From CAYXZQ01 sp963717515 (GTDB lineage Archaea; Nanobdellota; Nanobdellia; Woesearchaeales; DSVV01), in assembly GCA_963717515.1 (NCBI GenBank), contig OY970338.1:1-64000 (forward strand): a stretch of DNA of 64,000 nt. The letters run 5' to 3'. This document shows, in pieces, positions 31,627 to 40,870 of the stretch. Each line of letters opens with the position of its first letter. Positions within the stretch are counted from its first letter, which is position 1. Position numbers and translations under genes: made by a program. The notes beneath the pieces are model-generated. The model worked only from the letters and a program-made list of their open reading frames with translations, was not told the origin of the DNA and did not search any database.

Positions 31627-32853
31627 ATGGAGCCGCTCTTGATACTTACACACCTGTCAATAATACTTCTATTCGGCATCCTCTGCACGATTGTCGCAAA
31701 ACGGCTCAAAGTCCCGTATATGCTTCTCCTCATCATCTGCGGGATGGCGCTTGGCAGTCTCATATATAACGGTGAACCGCTAATCACCTTCCCGCCCATT
31801 TTCACAAACTCTATCGGGGTGCTGGCGTTGGTCCTGGTTGTCTTCGACGCTTCCTCAAGGTTCAAATGGAAGGAATTCGACACACTGACTTTACAGGCGA
31901 CAAAGATCACCATTGCATTCCTCCTCTTCAATATCCTCTTTCTGACCATCATGACAACCATCATGTTCAGGATCGAGAATATCTACCTTGCATTGATCTT
32001 CTCCTCGCTCATGGCCGGTACCAGTGCGGATGTCGTGCTCTCCATATTCATGAACAAGTCCAACAAAGTCACAAATCTCCTCGAGGTGGAATCCATAGTC
32101 AACACCCCTTTCACTGTGCTACTGCCATTTATCATACTTACAATCATGCAGAGGATAATGGTGGAGAACATGGTGCTTACTGATTTTTTGAGGCAGATAT
32201 TGGGGATTCTCCAACAGATAGTCACAGGCATAGGTGCGGGGGTCCTGATGGGGATTGTCATATTCAAGATAATGAGGAAATATTACAGCCAGAGGCTCTC
32301 ACCGCTCATCCTGATAACATCGACCCTGCTCACCTATATCCTTGCCGAGCAGCTGAGCGGAAGCGGAGTCCTGGCCGTGACAATCCTCGGACTATTCTTC
32401 GGGAATTTCTATGTCAAGCAGAAGCAGGTGCTGTTCGAGTTCTCTTCGATCTTCGGCAATTCCCTGATGATACTGGTCTTTGTACTTGTCGGCCTTCAGA
32501 TCCGGCTGCCATTCCATGACCTGGGATTCTTCATCGCCTCGCTGATCCTGTTTGGAATATATATAGCCATAAGGTCAATGGCAGTCTATGTCTCGACCAT
32601 GAAGTCGGACCTAACGCCCAAGGAGAAGATATTCATCACCCTGAATTCACCCAAAGGCATCGCTGTCGCCGTCATAGTCTTTTCCCTCCTTTCTTACCAG
32701 TTCGTTGGAGGCACGCTCAACGGGTTCAGTTTCCTGAGCCTGCCCTGGGCAGAGCTGATACTCAACCTCACCCTGACTTTCATGGTTTACTCCCTGATAC
32801 TTTCTACTGTCGTCAACCATTTTTCAAAATACTTCATCAAGATCAATGTCTAG
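31627..32853 (+). CDS. Na+/H+ or K+/H+ antiporter, CPA1 (NhaP) type
   Basis: 408 residues with about 12 membrane helices. Recognisable parts include LLFGILCTIVAKRLKVPYML (helix 1-2), FDASSRFKWKE, LMAGTSADVVLSIF where the conserved Asp lies (usual TDP/ND motif written TSAD), and NSPKGIAVAVIVFSLLS near the end. It exchanges monovalent cations for protons. It overlaps the endonuclease IV gene by 8 bp. Confidence 0.88.
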   Translation: MEPLLILTHLSIILLFGILCTIVAKRLKVPYMLLLIICGMALGSLIYNGEPLITFPPIFTNSIGVLALVLVVFDASSRFKWKEFDTLTLQATKITIAFLLFNILFLTIMTTIMFRIENIYLALIFSSLMAGTSADVVLSIFMNKSNKVTNLLEVESIVNTPFTVLLPFIILTIMQRIMVENMVLTDFLRQILGILQQIVTGIGAGVLMGIVIFKIMRKYYSQRLSPLILITSTLLTYILAEQLSGSGVLAVTILGLFFGNFYVKQKQVLFEFSSIFGNSLMILVFVLVGLQIRLPFHDLGFFIASLILFGIYIAIRSMAVYVSTMKSDLTPKEKIFITLNSPKGIAVAVIVFSLLSYQFVGGTLNGFSFLSLPWAELILNLTLTFMVYSLILSTVVNHFSKYFIKINV

Positions 32854-33643
32854 AATGATATGCCTTGGACCAGCTGGAACAGGCGGGGAAGTGCTTTCCG
32901 GGCTGACTTTCATAAAAGATAAAGGCCTCTCTGCTGCAGAGATAGAATTCACGCATGGCGTGAGGATGGGCATCGAAAAGGCAAAAGAGGTGGCAGTTCT
33001 CAACAGGAAGCTTGGGCTCAGGCTCAGCGTCCATGCACCGTATTTCATAAACCTTGCATCCAAGGACAGGCAGAAGACCCTGGCATCTAGGAAGAGGATA
33101 CTCGATTCCTGCGAGAGGGCGCATCACATGGGCGCGGACCATGTCGTCTTCCATCCTGGATTCCTGATGAGCCGTAACAGACAGGCTGTCTATGAGTTGA
33201 TAAAGATTGAGATTTCTGAACTAATGGGGCAGGTCAGGAAAAAGAAATGGAATGGTGTCATCCTTGCACCCGAGACAACAGGAAAGATTAGCCAGTTCGG
33301 GGACCTGGACGAACTCCTGAGGATGAGAAAAGAGACCGGCTGCGGCATATGTATTGATTTTGCCCACCTCTACGCAAGGCATCAGGGAAAGATAGGCTTC
33401 GGGGAGGTATGCGAAAAGCTGAAGGGTCTTGGCCATGTGCATGCACATTTCTCAGGCATTGAATTCACAGAGAAGGGGGAGAGGCGGCATGTTGAGATGG
33501 AAAGGGAGTTTTTCAGGCCCCTGGCGAGAGAGATCATTGACAGGAATATGGACATCACCATCATATCAGAGTCGCCGGTGACATGGGAGGACTCTCTCAG
33601 GATGAAGGAGGTGTTTCTCGAATTAAAACCGCAATCTATTTAA
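32846..33643 (+). CDS. nfo: Endonuclease IV family AP endonuclease
   Basis: 265 residues, TIM barrel with three-metal site. Metal ligands appear in LSVHAPYFINLAS (His), DHVVFHPGF (His), ILAPETTGK (Glu), CIDFAHLYA (Asp, His), HVHAHFSG (His) and IISESP (Glu). It cuts 5' to abasic sites in base excision repair, where it would work after EndoQ and Ogg2 in this window. Overlaps the antiporter gene by 8 bp. Confidence 0.92.
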   Translation: MSRMICLGPAGTGGEVLSGLTFIKDKGLSAAEIEFTHGVRMGIEKAKEVAVLNRKLGLRLSVHAPYFINLASKDRQKTLASRKRILDSCERAHHMGADHVVFHPGFLMSRNRQAVYELIKIEISELMGQVRKKKWNGVILAPETTGKISQFGDLDELLRMRKETGCGICIDFAHLYARHQGKIGFGEVCEKLKGLGHVHAHFSGIEFTEKGERRHVEMEREFFRPLAREIIDRNMDITIISESPVTWEDSLRMKEVFLELKPQSI

Positions 33644-33667
33644 ATACACCTTTTATCCTCAGAATAG

Positions 33668-34054
33668 ATGCCCGATTACCAGAAAATAGTCCTGGACACG
33701 AATTTCCTGCTGATTCCGGGCCAGTTCGGTGTTGATATATTTGATGAGATGCAGAGAAGGCTTGATTTCAGGTTTAAGCTCTTTATCCTTGAAGGTTCGA
33801 TTGCAGAACTCGACAGGATAATCGAAAAAGATAAAAAGAAAGACAAAATTGCAGCAAAAATCGCAAAGGAGCTGCTAAAAGCAAAAGATATAAATATCAT
33901 CGGCTCTGAGCCTGATGAGATTGTCGATGACAGGCTCGTAATCCTTTCACAGGAAGGCTACATCATAGCAACCCAGGACAGGGAACTCAAGGGCCGGATT
34001 AAGAACAGGAAGATAATACTGAGGCAGAAAAAATATATTGAACTGGTGAGATAA
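33668..34054 (+). CDS. PIN-domain protein (FCF1/VapC9-like)
   Basis: 128 residues. PIN signature acidic residues: VLDTNFLLIP (Asp), ILEGSIAELDRI (Glu), DDRLVILSQE and IIATQDRELKGR (Asp). This archaeal family is regularly encoded just before rpo7 and is thought to act in rRNA processing. It abuts rpo7 with no gap. TATA (ctatttaaatac) lies about 27 bp upstream of the ATG, so it heads the operon. Confidence 0.88.
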   Translation: MPDYQKIVLDTNFLLIPGQFGVDIFDEMQRRLDFRFKLFILEGSIAELDRIIEKDKKKDKIAAKIAKELLKAKDINIIGSEPDEIVDDRLVILSQEGYIIATQDRELKGRIKNRKIILRQKKYIELVR

Positions 34055-34648
34055 ATGTTTTACAGGATAAGACTTTCAGACCACATAAGGCTTCCTCCGG
34101 AGATGTTCAATCTCGAGCTGGAAGATGCCCTGATGAAGAGGATAAGGAACAAGTTCGAGGGCTACATCTCGAAGGAGATAGGGGTCGTCATAGATGTATG
34201 CACCATAGGTATTATCGGTGAGGGAGTCATCCTGCCTGGTGACGGCGCACCCTTCTATCAGGTGGAGTTTGAGCTGCTGACATTCAAGCCTGAACTCCAG
34301 GAGGTCCTCAACGGGAGGATCAAGGACATAGCTGAGTTCGGCGCTTTCATAACACTTGGCCCGGTCGAAGGCATGATACACGTATCCCAGACTATGAATG
34401 ACTATGTGTCGTTCGGCAAAGAGAAAGTGCTACAGGGAAAGGAGTCAAAGCGCAGCCTAAAGGTCGGTGACCTTTGCAGGGCAAGGGTCATTGCCTACAG
34501 CTACAAGGACATAAGCAATCCCAAGCTCGGGCTGACAATGAGGCAGCCGGGTCTTGGAAAGCTTGAATGGCTTGAGGAAGATAGGATGCCGAAGACAGGC
34601 GCTCCAAAGCCGGCAACTGCAAAACAGGCCAAAGGCGCCAAAAAATGA
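34055..34648 (+). CDS. rpo7: RNA polymerase subunit Rpo7 (RpoE')
   Basis: 197 residues. An N-terminal tip domain (MFYRIRLSDHIRLPPEMFNL) precedes an S1/OB domain (VLNGRIKDIAEFGAFITLGP, EGMIHVSQTMNDYV). With Rpo4 it forms the stalk that grips exiting RNA and helps promoter opening. The last 20 residues (GAPKPATAKQAKGAKK) are an Ala/Lys-rich extension, akin to the tails on ribosomal proteins in this genome. Confidence 0.95.
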   Translation: MFYRIRLSDHIRLPPEMFNLELEDALMKRIRNKFEGYISKEIGVVIDVCTIGIIGEGVILPGDGAPFYQVEFELLTFKPELQEVLNGRIKDIAEFGAFITLGPVEGMIHVSQTMNDYVSFGKEKVLQGKESKRSLKVGDLCRARVIAYSYKDISNPKLGLTMRQPGLGKLEWLEEDRMPKTGAPKPATAKQAKGAKK

Positions 34649-34688
34649 TAAAAATCAAGTTTTTCAGCATTTTTTCAAAGGTGCAAAA

Positions 34689-34877
34689 ATGAGCAAGAAA
34701 AAAGTATGCAAGAAGTGCAAGATATTCGTCGAAGGGCCAGAGTGCCCGATATGTAAGGGGCAGTCCTTCTCGACAAACTGGCAGGGCAGGGTCTATGTGG
34801 TCGATCCTTCGAAGTCAGAGGTCGCTGAGAAGGTCGGGCTCAAGGTCAAGGGAGAATACGCGATTAAGGCAAGGTAA
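34689..34877 (+). CDS. spt4: Transcription elongation factor Spt4 (RpoE'')
   Basis: 62 residues. A C4 zinc finger (CKKCKIFVEG, CPICKG) is followed by the Spt5-binding part (WQGRVYVVDPSKSEVAEKVG, VKGEYAIKAR). It forms the DSIF-like elongation complex with Spt5/NusG. It follows rpo7 as in most archaea. Confidence 0.95.
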   Translation: MSKKKVCKKCKIFVEGPECPICKGQSFSTNWQGRVYVVDPSKSEVAEKVGLKVKGEYAIKAR

Positions 34878-34880
34878 AAA

Positions 34881-35438
34881 ATGGAAATCGAGATAGTAAA
34901 GGAAATAGAGACACCGCTTCTTTCTAGGAAAAGAGTGACTGCATGGGCAACATTCCAGGGTCCAACCCCTTCAAGGGTACAGATCCTAAAAGAGGCTGCA
35001 AAGGTGCTGAAGACAGATGAGGGCCTGATATCCATAAGGCATATTTACACAAGATTCGGCCATGAGAGGGTCAAATTGATAATCCATGTGTATAATGACC
35101 AGAACACGATGGTTATGCTCGAAGGCAAGGGACTTGCTGACAAGCACAAGCAAAAAAAGCAGGTTGATGTGAAGACCGGGGCCGGGACTGAGAAGAAGGA
35201 AGCAGAGTTCAAGGAAGAGAAGGCAGAGAAGAAGCCCAAAGCTAAGGAAGAGAAGGCAGAGGAGAAGCCTGAAGCCAAGGAAGAGAAGGCAGAGAAGAAG
35301 CCCGAAGCTAAAGAAGAGAAAGAGGAGAAACCCGAAACCAAGGAAGAGAAAGCTGAGGCGAAGGCTGAAGGAAAAAAAGAAGCGAAGCCTAAGGAAGAGT
35401 ATCCTGCAAAGCCTGCTGAAGAGAAAAAGGAAGGTTAG
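34881..35438 (+). CDS. rps24e: Ribosomal protein S24e with long Lys/Glu-rich tail
   Basis: 185 residues where about 100 is normal. Residues 1-95 are S24e (MEIEIVKEIETPLLSRKRVT, IRHIYTRFGHERVKLIIHVY). The remaining 85 or so are repeats built on KEEKAEKKPEA, highly charged and disordered. S19e and L31e in this window have similar tails. It is 3 bp from spt4 and 3 bp from S27ae. Confidence 0.95.
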   Translation: MEIEIVKEIETPLLSRKRVTAWATFQGPTPSRVQILKEAAKVLKTDEGLISIRHIYTRFGHERVKLIIHVYNDQNTMVMLEGKGLADKHKQKKQVDVKTGAGTEKKEAEFKEEKAEKKPKAKEEKAEEKPEAKEEKAEKKPEAKEEKEEKPETKEEKAEAKAEGKKEAKPKEEYPAKPAEEKKEG

Positions 35439-35441
35439 ATA

Positions 35442-35621
35442 ATGGGAAAAAAACAGAGAAAACCTAAGAGGACAAGCAAAGTCTCAAATAATTATGAAGC
35501 AGCAGGCGGAGAACTGAAAAGGAAGAATAAGTTCTGCCCTAAATGCGGAGAGGGAGTGTTCCTTGCCCAGCATAAGGGGAGGATGACCTGCGGCAGATGC
35601 CATTACATGGAAAAGATCTGA
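35442..35621 (+). CDS. rps27ae: Ribosomal protein S27ae
   Basis: 59 residues: a basic start (MGKKQRKPKRTSKVSNNYEA), then the zinc ribbon FCPKCGEGVFLAQHKGR and TCGRCHYMEKI. The C4 ribbon binds zinc in the small subunit. Last gene of the PIN-rpo7-spt4-S24e-S27ae operon. Confidence 0.95.
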   Translation: MGKKQRKPKRTSKVSNNYEAAGGELKRKNKFCPKCGEGVFLAQHKGRMTCGRCHYMEKI

Positions 35622-35669
35622 GTAATCCTCAGGTCCTTTGAATTACTTCTGAAGTGCAGGGCATGATGC

Positions 35670-36308
35670 TTATTTCAGCACCCTGCCTGTCCTGAGATAC
35701 CACATCCTGAGGTCAAGTTCTGCTGGTGTGATGCGTGTCTCATCAGCAATCCTGATAAACCTTATTTCTATCTCCATATATTTTTTTCTTGTCAAGGTCT
35801 TCGGGATATCATCGATTATGCTGTATTCTTTCATCCCTCTCAATATGTGCCTGTCAAGGATGGACAGGCTGAAAAAGCCGACATTTCTCATGAAATGGGA
35901 TGCTTCTTTGTAGCCCAGACCACTGATATTATCAACCAGCCACTGTCTTGCAGCAGGCTCCCCTTTTTTTTCAGCGATGGCTGTTATCTTCTTCTTGATA
36001 TCCATATGCTCCCTTGCTCCCATGATGAAGCGAGCCTTGTTGTTGTGGAACCTGTGCTTGTGCTTGATTATGCAATCCCTTATGTCTTTTTCAGAATAAT
36101 TGCAGAAACCCGCAGGCCCCAGATCTTCCTGTATAGCCATTCCGGATTCTGCTTTCGAATTTGCAGTCAGGATGCAGAAGCAGAGCTCAGAGAACCAATA
36201 CTTGTTGGCCTTATTGGAGAAAGAGCTGAACTGCTCAAGCCTGGCAGCTATCAGGTCCAGTATATCAGGTGCTATCTTCTCGAGCTCAATAATAAGATTT
36301 TTCATCAT
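35670..36308 (-). CDS. ogg: 8-oxoguanine DNA glycosylase/AP lyase, Ogg2 family
   Basis: 212 residues, all helical, HhH-GPD fold. The hairpin and catalytic Lys are in ISGLGYKEASHFMRNVGF, and the catalytic Asp in SILDRHILRGMKEY. FCILTANSKAESGM near the start is also typical of Ogg2. It removes 8-oxoguanine and nicks the strand. I take the start at 36308 because a TATA-like 'aataatataaag' lies about 27 bp before it; the frame is open up to 36356. Confidence 0.85.
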   Translation of the reverse strand: MMKNLIIELEKIAPDILDLIAARLEQFSSFSNKANKYWFSELCFCILTANSKAESGMAIQEDLGPAGFCNYSEKDIRDCIIKHKHRFHNNKARFIMGAREHMDIKKKITAIAEKKGEPAARQWLVDNISGLGYKEASHFMRNVGFFSLSILDRHILRGMKEYSIIDDIPKTLTRKKYMEIEIRFIRIADETRITPAELDLRMWYLRTGRVLK

Positions 36309-36425
36309 CTGGCGGATTATCCATGGCTTTATATTATTTACCGCAGATTTGACCATGTGAGGTCCATATGCAATTAAGCATGTTACCTCAACAAGACAAA
36401 TCCTTATATAGTATCAATTTTTTTT

Positions 36426-36581
36426 ATGACCAAAAACACAGAAGTGATCGACATAAAAGTGACTTTAATTAAGGATGGCTGCCCTCTCTGCGGAAATGAT
36501 GTCAGGGGAAATGATGATGTGAAATACCTGTGCAAAAGATGCATGATGCTTTTTGAGGAGCGACATTTAAAAAAGATTTAA
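36426..36581 (+). CDS. Small zinc-ribbon protein
   Basis: 51 residues: MTKNTEVIDIKVTLIKDG, then CPLCGNDVRG and YLCKRCMMLFEE. Two CxxC knuckles 16 residues apart make a single zinc ribbon. TATA (ccttatatagta, about 36402-36412) precedes it. Its stop codon lies inside the TATA box of the NMNAT gene. Function unknown; similar ribbons occur in many archaea. Confidence 0.65.
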   Translation: MTKNTEVIDIKVTLIKDGCPLCGNDVRGNDDVKYLCKRCMMLFEERHLKKI

Positions 36582-36607
36582 ATATACCGACTTTCTAAGC
36601 CAATCTG

Positions 36608-37105
36608 ATGACAATAGCTCTGTTCATAGGACGGTTCCAGCCATTCCACAATGGCCACCTTTGGGCTGTCAAGGAGATCCTGAAAAAGTCCGACAAGGTG
36701 ATAATAGGAATTGGCAGCAGCCAATACCAGAAAACAGCTGTCAACCCTTTCTCGTCTGCGCAGAGAAAAGAGATGATCAAGGAGACGTTAAGATCCGAAA
36801 GCATCAGCAGCTATGCCATTTTCGAGATACCTGATCTGCACTCTGACAATGAATGGGTAAGCCATGTATGCCGGATTATCCCTGGGTTTGATGTCGTCTT
36901 CACAGGCAGCCCGCTATCTAAGAGACTATTTACTGAAAAGGGTTTTGTCGTCGAATCCCTGCCAAGGCACAAGAACATCAGCGCATCCGAGGTAAGGCTC
37001 AGGATACACAAGGGTCTTGAATGGAAATCCATGGTGCCTGCTCCAGTTGCAGGCATCCTTGAGCAGATAGGGGCAAAACACAGGCTCAATAACTGCTCAG
37101 TGTAA
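36608..37105 (+). CDS. nadM: Nicotinamide-nucleotide adenylyltransferase
   Basis: 165 residues, archaeal NadM type. The nucleotidyl-transfer box GRFQPFHNGHLWAVKEIL carries the HxGH motif, GIGSSQY follows, and NISASEVRLRIHKGLEWKSM holds the ISxT/SxxR motif (here ISASEVR). It makes NAD+ from NMN and ATP. TATA (agatttaaatatacc) sits about 28 bp upstream. Its end overlaps the dnaJ 3' end on the other strand. Confidence 0.93.
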   Translation: MTIALFIGRFQPFHNGHLWAVKEILKKSDKVIIGIGSSQYQKTAVNPFSSAQRKEMIKETLRSESISSYAIFEIPDLHSDNEWVSHVCRIIPGFDVVFTGSPLSKRLFTEKGFVVESLPRHKNISASEVRLRIHKGLEWKSMVPAPVAGILEQIGAKHRLNNCSV

Positions 37106-38228
37106 TGCTTCCTTTAGCTTTGAGAATAAGCCCCTTCCTGGCGATATGTCCTGGCGGGTGACTTTTGCATATTCCATCAATGCCTTCTTCTGAACAGAGG
37201 TGAGCTTTGCCGGTGTCTTGATTGTTGTCCTGACATACTCATCCCCACTGCCGTAGCCATGCAGCTTCTGGATGCCTTTACCCTTGAGCCTGAACAAGGT
37301 CCCTGTCTGTGTGCCTGCAGGTATGACCATCCTTGCTTTCCCATCAATCGTTGGAACCTCTATCTCATCGCCGAAGACTGCCTGGACAAAGCTTATGGGG
37401 ATGTCATAATAAATGTCATTGCCTCTTCTTTCAAAGAGTTCATGCTCAAGGATATGTATAGTTATGAACAGGTCGCCTGGAGGTGCGTTCCTCTCTCCTG
37501 CCTCAGCCTTCGTTGGCAATCCGCAGGTGGGAGCCAGATTCGATCCCTGCAGGAACAGAAATCTCTATGTTCCTGTTTTTCTCGACCCTGCCTGTCCCCC
37601 TGCATGCATTGCATTTTCTCTTGATGGTCTTGCCCTCGCCATGGCATACATTGCATACAGTCGTGGTGGAAAACATCCCAAATGGCGTCCTTGCTGTCCT
37701 CTTTATCTGTCCGCTGCCCCTGCAAGTCTCGCATGTAACTATGTCAGAATCGTTCTCTGCACCTGAACCATTGCAGCTGCTGCATAATTCCATGCGTGGG
37801 ACTATGACTGTCTTCTTGGTGCCGAATGCAGCCTCCTCGAGTGTGATCTCCATCTCGTATCGGAGGTCAGAGCCCTTCCTCTGTCCTCTCTGCCTGCCGC
37901 CCCTGCCGAAGAATGGATTTCCGCCGAAAACTGCCTCGAATATGTCATCTATGCCTCCTGAACCGAAACCGCCAAGGTCAGAGAAGTCAAATCCCTGGAA
38001 CCCATTGAACTGCTCCGCTGTCGTCCCAAACCTGTCATACTGCTCTCGTCTCTTGTCGTCGCCGAGCACAGCTGCAGCTTCATTAATCTCCTTGAACTTG
38101 TCTGTTGAACCAGGGTCCTTGTTGATGTCAGGATGGTATTTCTTTGCGAGCCTTTTGTAGGCTTTCTTTATCTCCTCTTTGGATGAATTCCTATCAACAC
38201 CCAGTATATTGTAATAATCCTTTGCCAT
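37097..38228 (-). CDS. dnaJ: Chaperone DnaJ, split by a 1-base frameshift
   Basis: The first 241 codons give the J domain (DYYNILGVDRNSSKEEIKKA, HPDINKD), the Gly/Phe region and four zinc motifs (CSSCNGSG, CETCRGSG, CNVCHGEG, CNACRGTG), and run to RIANEG then stop at 37503. The rest, EAGERNAPPGDLFITIHILE onwards, is in the +1 frame. Removing one base near 37505 restores the consensus EGEAGER. So the genome has one extra base, real or an error. DnaJ is co-chaperone of DnaK, encoded 700 bp upstream in the same operon. Confidence 0.9.
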
Positions 38229-38881
38229 CAGCTTCTCATCTCCTCATTCTCCATCTCTATCTGCAGCTCACCTGGCCCTATCCTTATGATTGAGAAGATC
38301 TCATCCTCTATCTGCCTGATGCGCGCATTGATTTTTTCTGTCCTTTCATTGTCCTGCCTCTCACCCGGATGCCCTTTCTTCCATCTCGCCATGCCTTCCT
38401 TGTTTCGCTCTACTGCAGATACAATCCGGTCATGGGAAACCCTCTTGTCTGAATAGTAGACGACCTTTTCCTCCCAGGTCGAAGGGCCCTGCCCTGTCAG
38501 GACAGAGCTGTATGCATGGCTCCGAATTATCCTTGCAAGCTCAGGGTAGCTTTTCATGAACAGCTCATAACCTGCCATATTATGCCTCTTCCCCTCGAAT
38601 TTATCCTTCAAGCCCCTGTAGAATTCCTTATCTTCATCAGATAGGCCATGGATACCAGAAAGATCCTTGATGTCGACAGTCCTTGCGATGTCATGAAGGG
38701 AAGCCCCTGCCCTTACAAGTCCTATATCGATGGCAATCCCGCTGCTCTTCAGCCTCCTGGCTAGGAATACAGCGACTCTCGTCACTACGCTGATATGCCT
38801 CATGATATTGCCTGGGACCCTGTATTCTTCCAGCAGTCCTCTGCACTCCTCCTCTGTCGGATACTTGGTCATAATCTTCAT
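38228..38881 (-). CDS. HD-domain phosphohydrolase
   Basis: 217 residues. HD-domain residues are visible: MRHISVVTRVAVFLARRL (His), AGASLHDIARTV (His-Asp), KRHNMAGYELFM and RSHAYSSVLTG (His), and YYSDKRVSHDRI (Asp). It resembles the archaeal HDIG-type proteins. Substrate unknown; nucleotides or phosphorylated metabolites are usual. It lies between dnaK and dnaJ and overlaps dnaJ by 1 bp. Confidence 0.8.
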   Translation of the reverse strand: MKIMTKYPTEEECRGLLEEYRVPGNIMRHISVVTRVAVFLARRLKSSGIAIDIGLVRAGASLHDIARTVDIKDLSGIHGLSDEDKEFYRGLKDKFEGKRHNMAGYELFMKSYPELARIIRSHAYSSVLTGQGPSTWEEKVVYYSDKRVSHDRIVSAVERNKEGMARWKKGHPGERQDNERTEKINARIRQIEDEIFSIIRIGPGELQIEMENEEMRS

Positions 38882-38912
38882 TCAGTTTGTGGTGATAAAA
38901 AAAAGAAAAAAA

Positions 38913-40802
38913 TCATTTTTTCTTCTTATCATCCTCTTCTACCTTGTAGTCGGCATCTACGACCTTGTCGCCTTTCTTCTTCGCTTTCTTAGGCTCTTCG
39001 CTCTTTTCCTCAGAAGATTCCTGCTGCTGCTTTGCAGCCTGCTCAGCAGCTGCCTTCTGGTAGAGCTCTGTCGAGACCTTCTGGACTTTCTTATTAATCT
39101 CGTCCATCTTCTTCTTGAGGGCCTCGATATCCTTCTTTTCAGGTTCCAGCAGCTTCTTGAGTTCGCCTATCTCTTTTTTGATGTCGTCAAGCTCTCCTGA
39201 ACCTGCCTTGCCATCGAGATCCGAGAACAGCTTTTCTGTCTGGAAAACAAGCGCTTCAGCATTGTTTATTGTCTCCACTTCCTCCTTGCGCTTCCTGTCC
39301 TCCTCAGCATAGTTCTCTGCCTCTTTCTTCATCTTCTCGACTTCTGCCTCATCAAGCTTCTGGGATGCTGTTATCTTAATCGATTGCTCCTTTTTTGTTC
39401 CAAGGTCCTTTGCAGTGACATTGAGTATGCCATCGGCATCGATGTCGAATGCGACCTCTATCTGGGGCACACCCCTGGGTGCCGGCGGTATGCCGACCAG
39501 GTCGAACCGTCCCAGGCTCTTGTTGTCCTGGGCCATGGGCCTCTCACCCTGCAGGACATTTATGGTCACTGCAGGCTGGTTGTCAGCTGCTGTCGAGAAC
39601 ACCTGGCTCTTTTTTGACGGGATTGTCGTGTTTCTTTCAATGAGCGTGGTTGCGACACCGCCTAACGTCTCTATCGAAAGCGTCAACGGGGTCACGTCCA
39701 GGAGCAGGACATCCTTTACATCTCCTGCAAGTATCCCTGCCTGGACAGCTGCACCCTGGGCGACACATTCCATCGGGTCGATACCCCTCTCAGCTTCCTT
39801 GCCTATTGTGCCTTCGACAAATTTCCTGACGACAGGCATCCTGGTAGGACCTCCTACAAGGATTATCTTATCTATATCCTTTACGCTGAGCTTGCCGTCC
39901 TTGATGGCCTGGTCCAGGGGAGCCCGACATCTCTTGATTATCGGTTCGACAAGCTGCTCAAGCTTTGATCTTGTAAGCTTCAGGTTCAGATGCTTTGGAC
40001 CCTTGTCTGTAGCTGTGATGTATGGAAGGTTGATGTCTGTCTCAATTGTCGTCGAGAGCTCAATCTTCGCCTTCTCTGCAGCCTCTCTCAGCCTCTGCAT
40101 CGCTGTGTCGTCGTCATTGAGATCAAAGCCCTCCTGTTTCTTGAATTCCTCGATAAGGTGCTTCATCAATGCCTCGTCCATGTCTGTGCCACCGAGCTGT
40201 GTATCACCGCTGGTGGATTTCACCTCGAATACGCCGTCGCCGAATTCCATTATCGTCACATCAAGAGTGCCCCCACCAAAGTCGAAGACCAGGATACTGT
40301 GCTCCTTTTCGCTCTTGTCAAGTCCGTATGCCATGGATGCTGCTGTCGGCTCATTTACAAGCCTCTTGACCTCGAGGCCTGCAATCTTTCCTGCGTCTTT
40401 TGTCGCCTGTCTCTGGTCATCGTCGAAATATGCAGGGACCGTTATCACAGCGCCGGTGACCTTCTCACCAAGGAACTCTTCAGCATCCTTCTTTATCTTC
40501 TGGAGTATGAATGCCGAGATCTGCTGCGGAGTGTACTCCTTGCTGTTGATCTTATACTTGTGATTTGTCCCCATCTTCCTCTTTGCCGCAACAATCGTGC
40601 CTCTCGGGTTTGAGATAGCCTGCCTCCTTGCAGGCTCTCCGACTAGGACCTGGTCGCCTTTCGTGAAAGCGACAACAGACGGGAATGCCTTGCCGTACTG
40701 CGTTGCTCCCTCTGCGCTGGGTATGATTGTGGGTTTTCCTGCCTGCAGCACAGCTGCAGCAGAGTTGCTTGTTCCAAGATCGATTCCTATTATCTTTGCC
40801 AT
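38913..40802 (-). CDS. dnaK: Chaperone DnaK (Hsp70)
   Basis: 629 residues. ATPase signatures: IGIDLGTSNSAAAV, VFDFGGGTLDVTIMEF, ILVGGPTRMPVVRKFVEG. Substrate domain from TPLTLSIETLGG and a helical lid follow, then an E/K-rich tail ending VDADYKVEEDDKKKK. The ATPase domain lacks the long insertion of proteobacterial DnaK, as in Gram-positive and archaeal proteins. Archaeal DnaK systems derive from bacteria. AGGAGG stands 8 bp before the ATG. Confidence 0.97.
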   Translation of the reverse strand: MAKIIGIDLGTSNSAAAVLQAGKPTIIPSAEGATQYGKAFPSVVAFTKGDQVLVGEPARRQAISNPRGTIVAAKRKMGTNHKYKINSKEYTPQQISAFILQKIKKDAEEFLGEKVTGAVITVPAYFDDDQRQATKDAGKIAGLEVKRLVNEPTAASMAYGLDKSEKEHSILVFDFGGGTLDVTIMEFGDGVFEVKSTSGDTQLGGTDMDEALMKHLIEEFKKQEGFDLNDDDTAMQRLREAAEKAKIELSTTIETDINLPYITATDKGPKHLNLKLTRSKLEQLVEPIIKRCRAPLDQAIKDGKLSVKDIDKIILVGGPTRMPVVRKFVEGTIGKEAERGIDPMECVAQGAAVQAGILAGDVKDVLLLDVTPLTLSIETLGGVATTLIERNTTIPSKKSQVFSTAADNQPAVTINVLQGERPMAQDNKSLGRFDLVGIPPAPRGVPQIEVAFDIDADGILNVTAKDLGTKKEQSIKITASQKLDEAEVEKMKKEAENYAEEDRKRKEEVETINNAEALVFQTEKLFSDLDGKAGSGELDDIKKEIGELKKLLEPEKKDIEALKKKMDEINKKVQKVSTELYQKAAAEQAAKQQQESSEEKSEEPKKAKKKGDKVVDADYKVEEDDKKKK

Positions 40803-40870
40803 TGTTATCTACCTCCTGTTGTAGTGTTGTTCGTTGGTTATGATTCCAAGACCATTTCAATACGGTCAGC

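Noticed and set aside
39415..40563. 382-residue ORF on the plus strand across dnaK
   Set aside because: It is the antisense shadow of dnaK, with Ser/Leu-rich composition and no domain.
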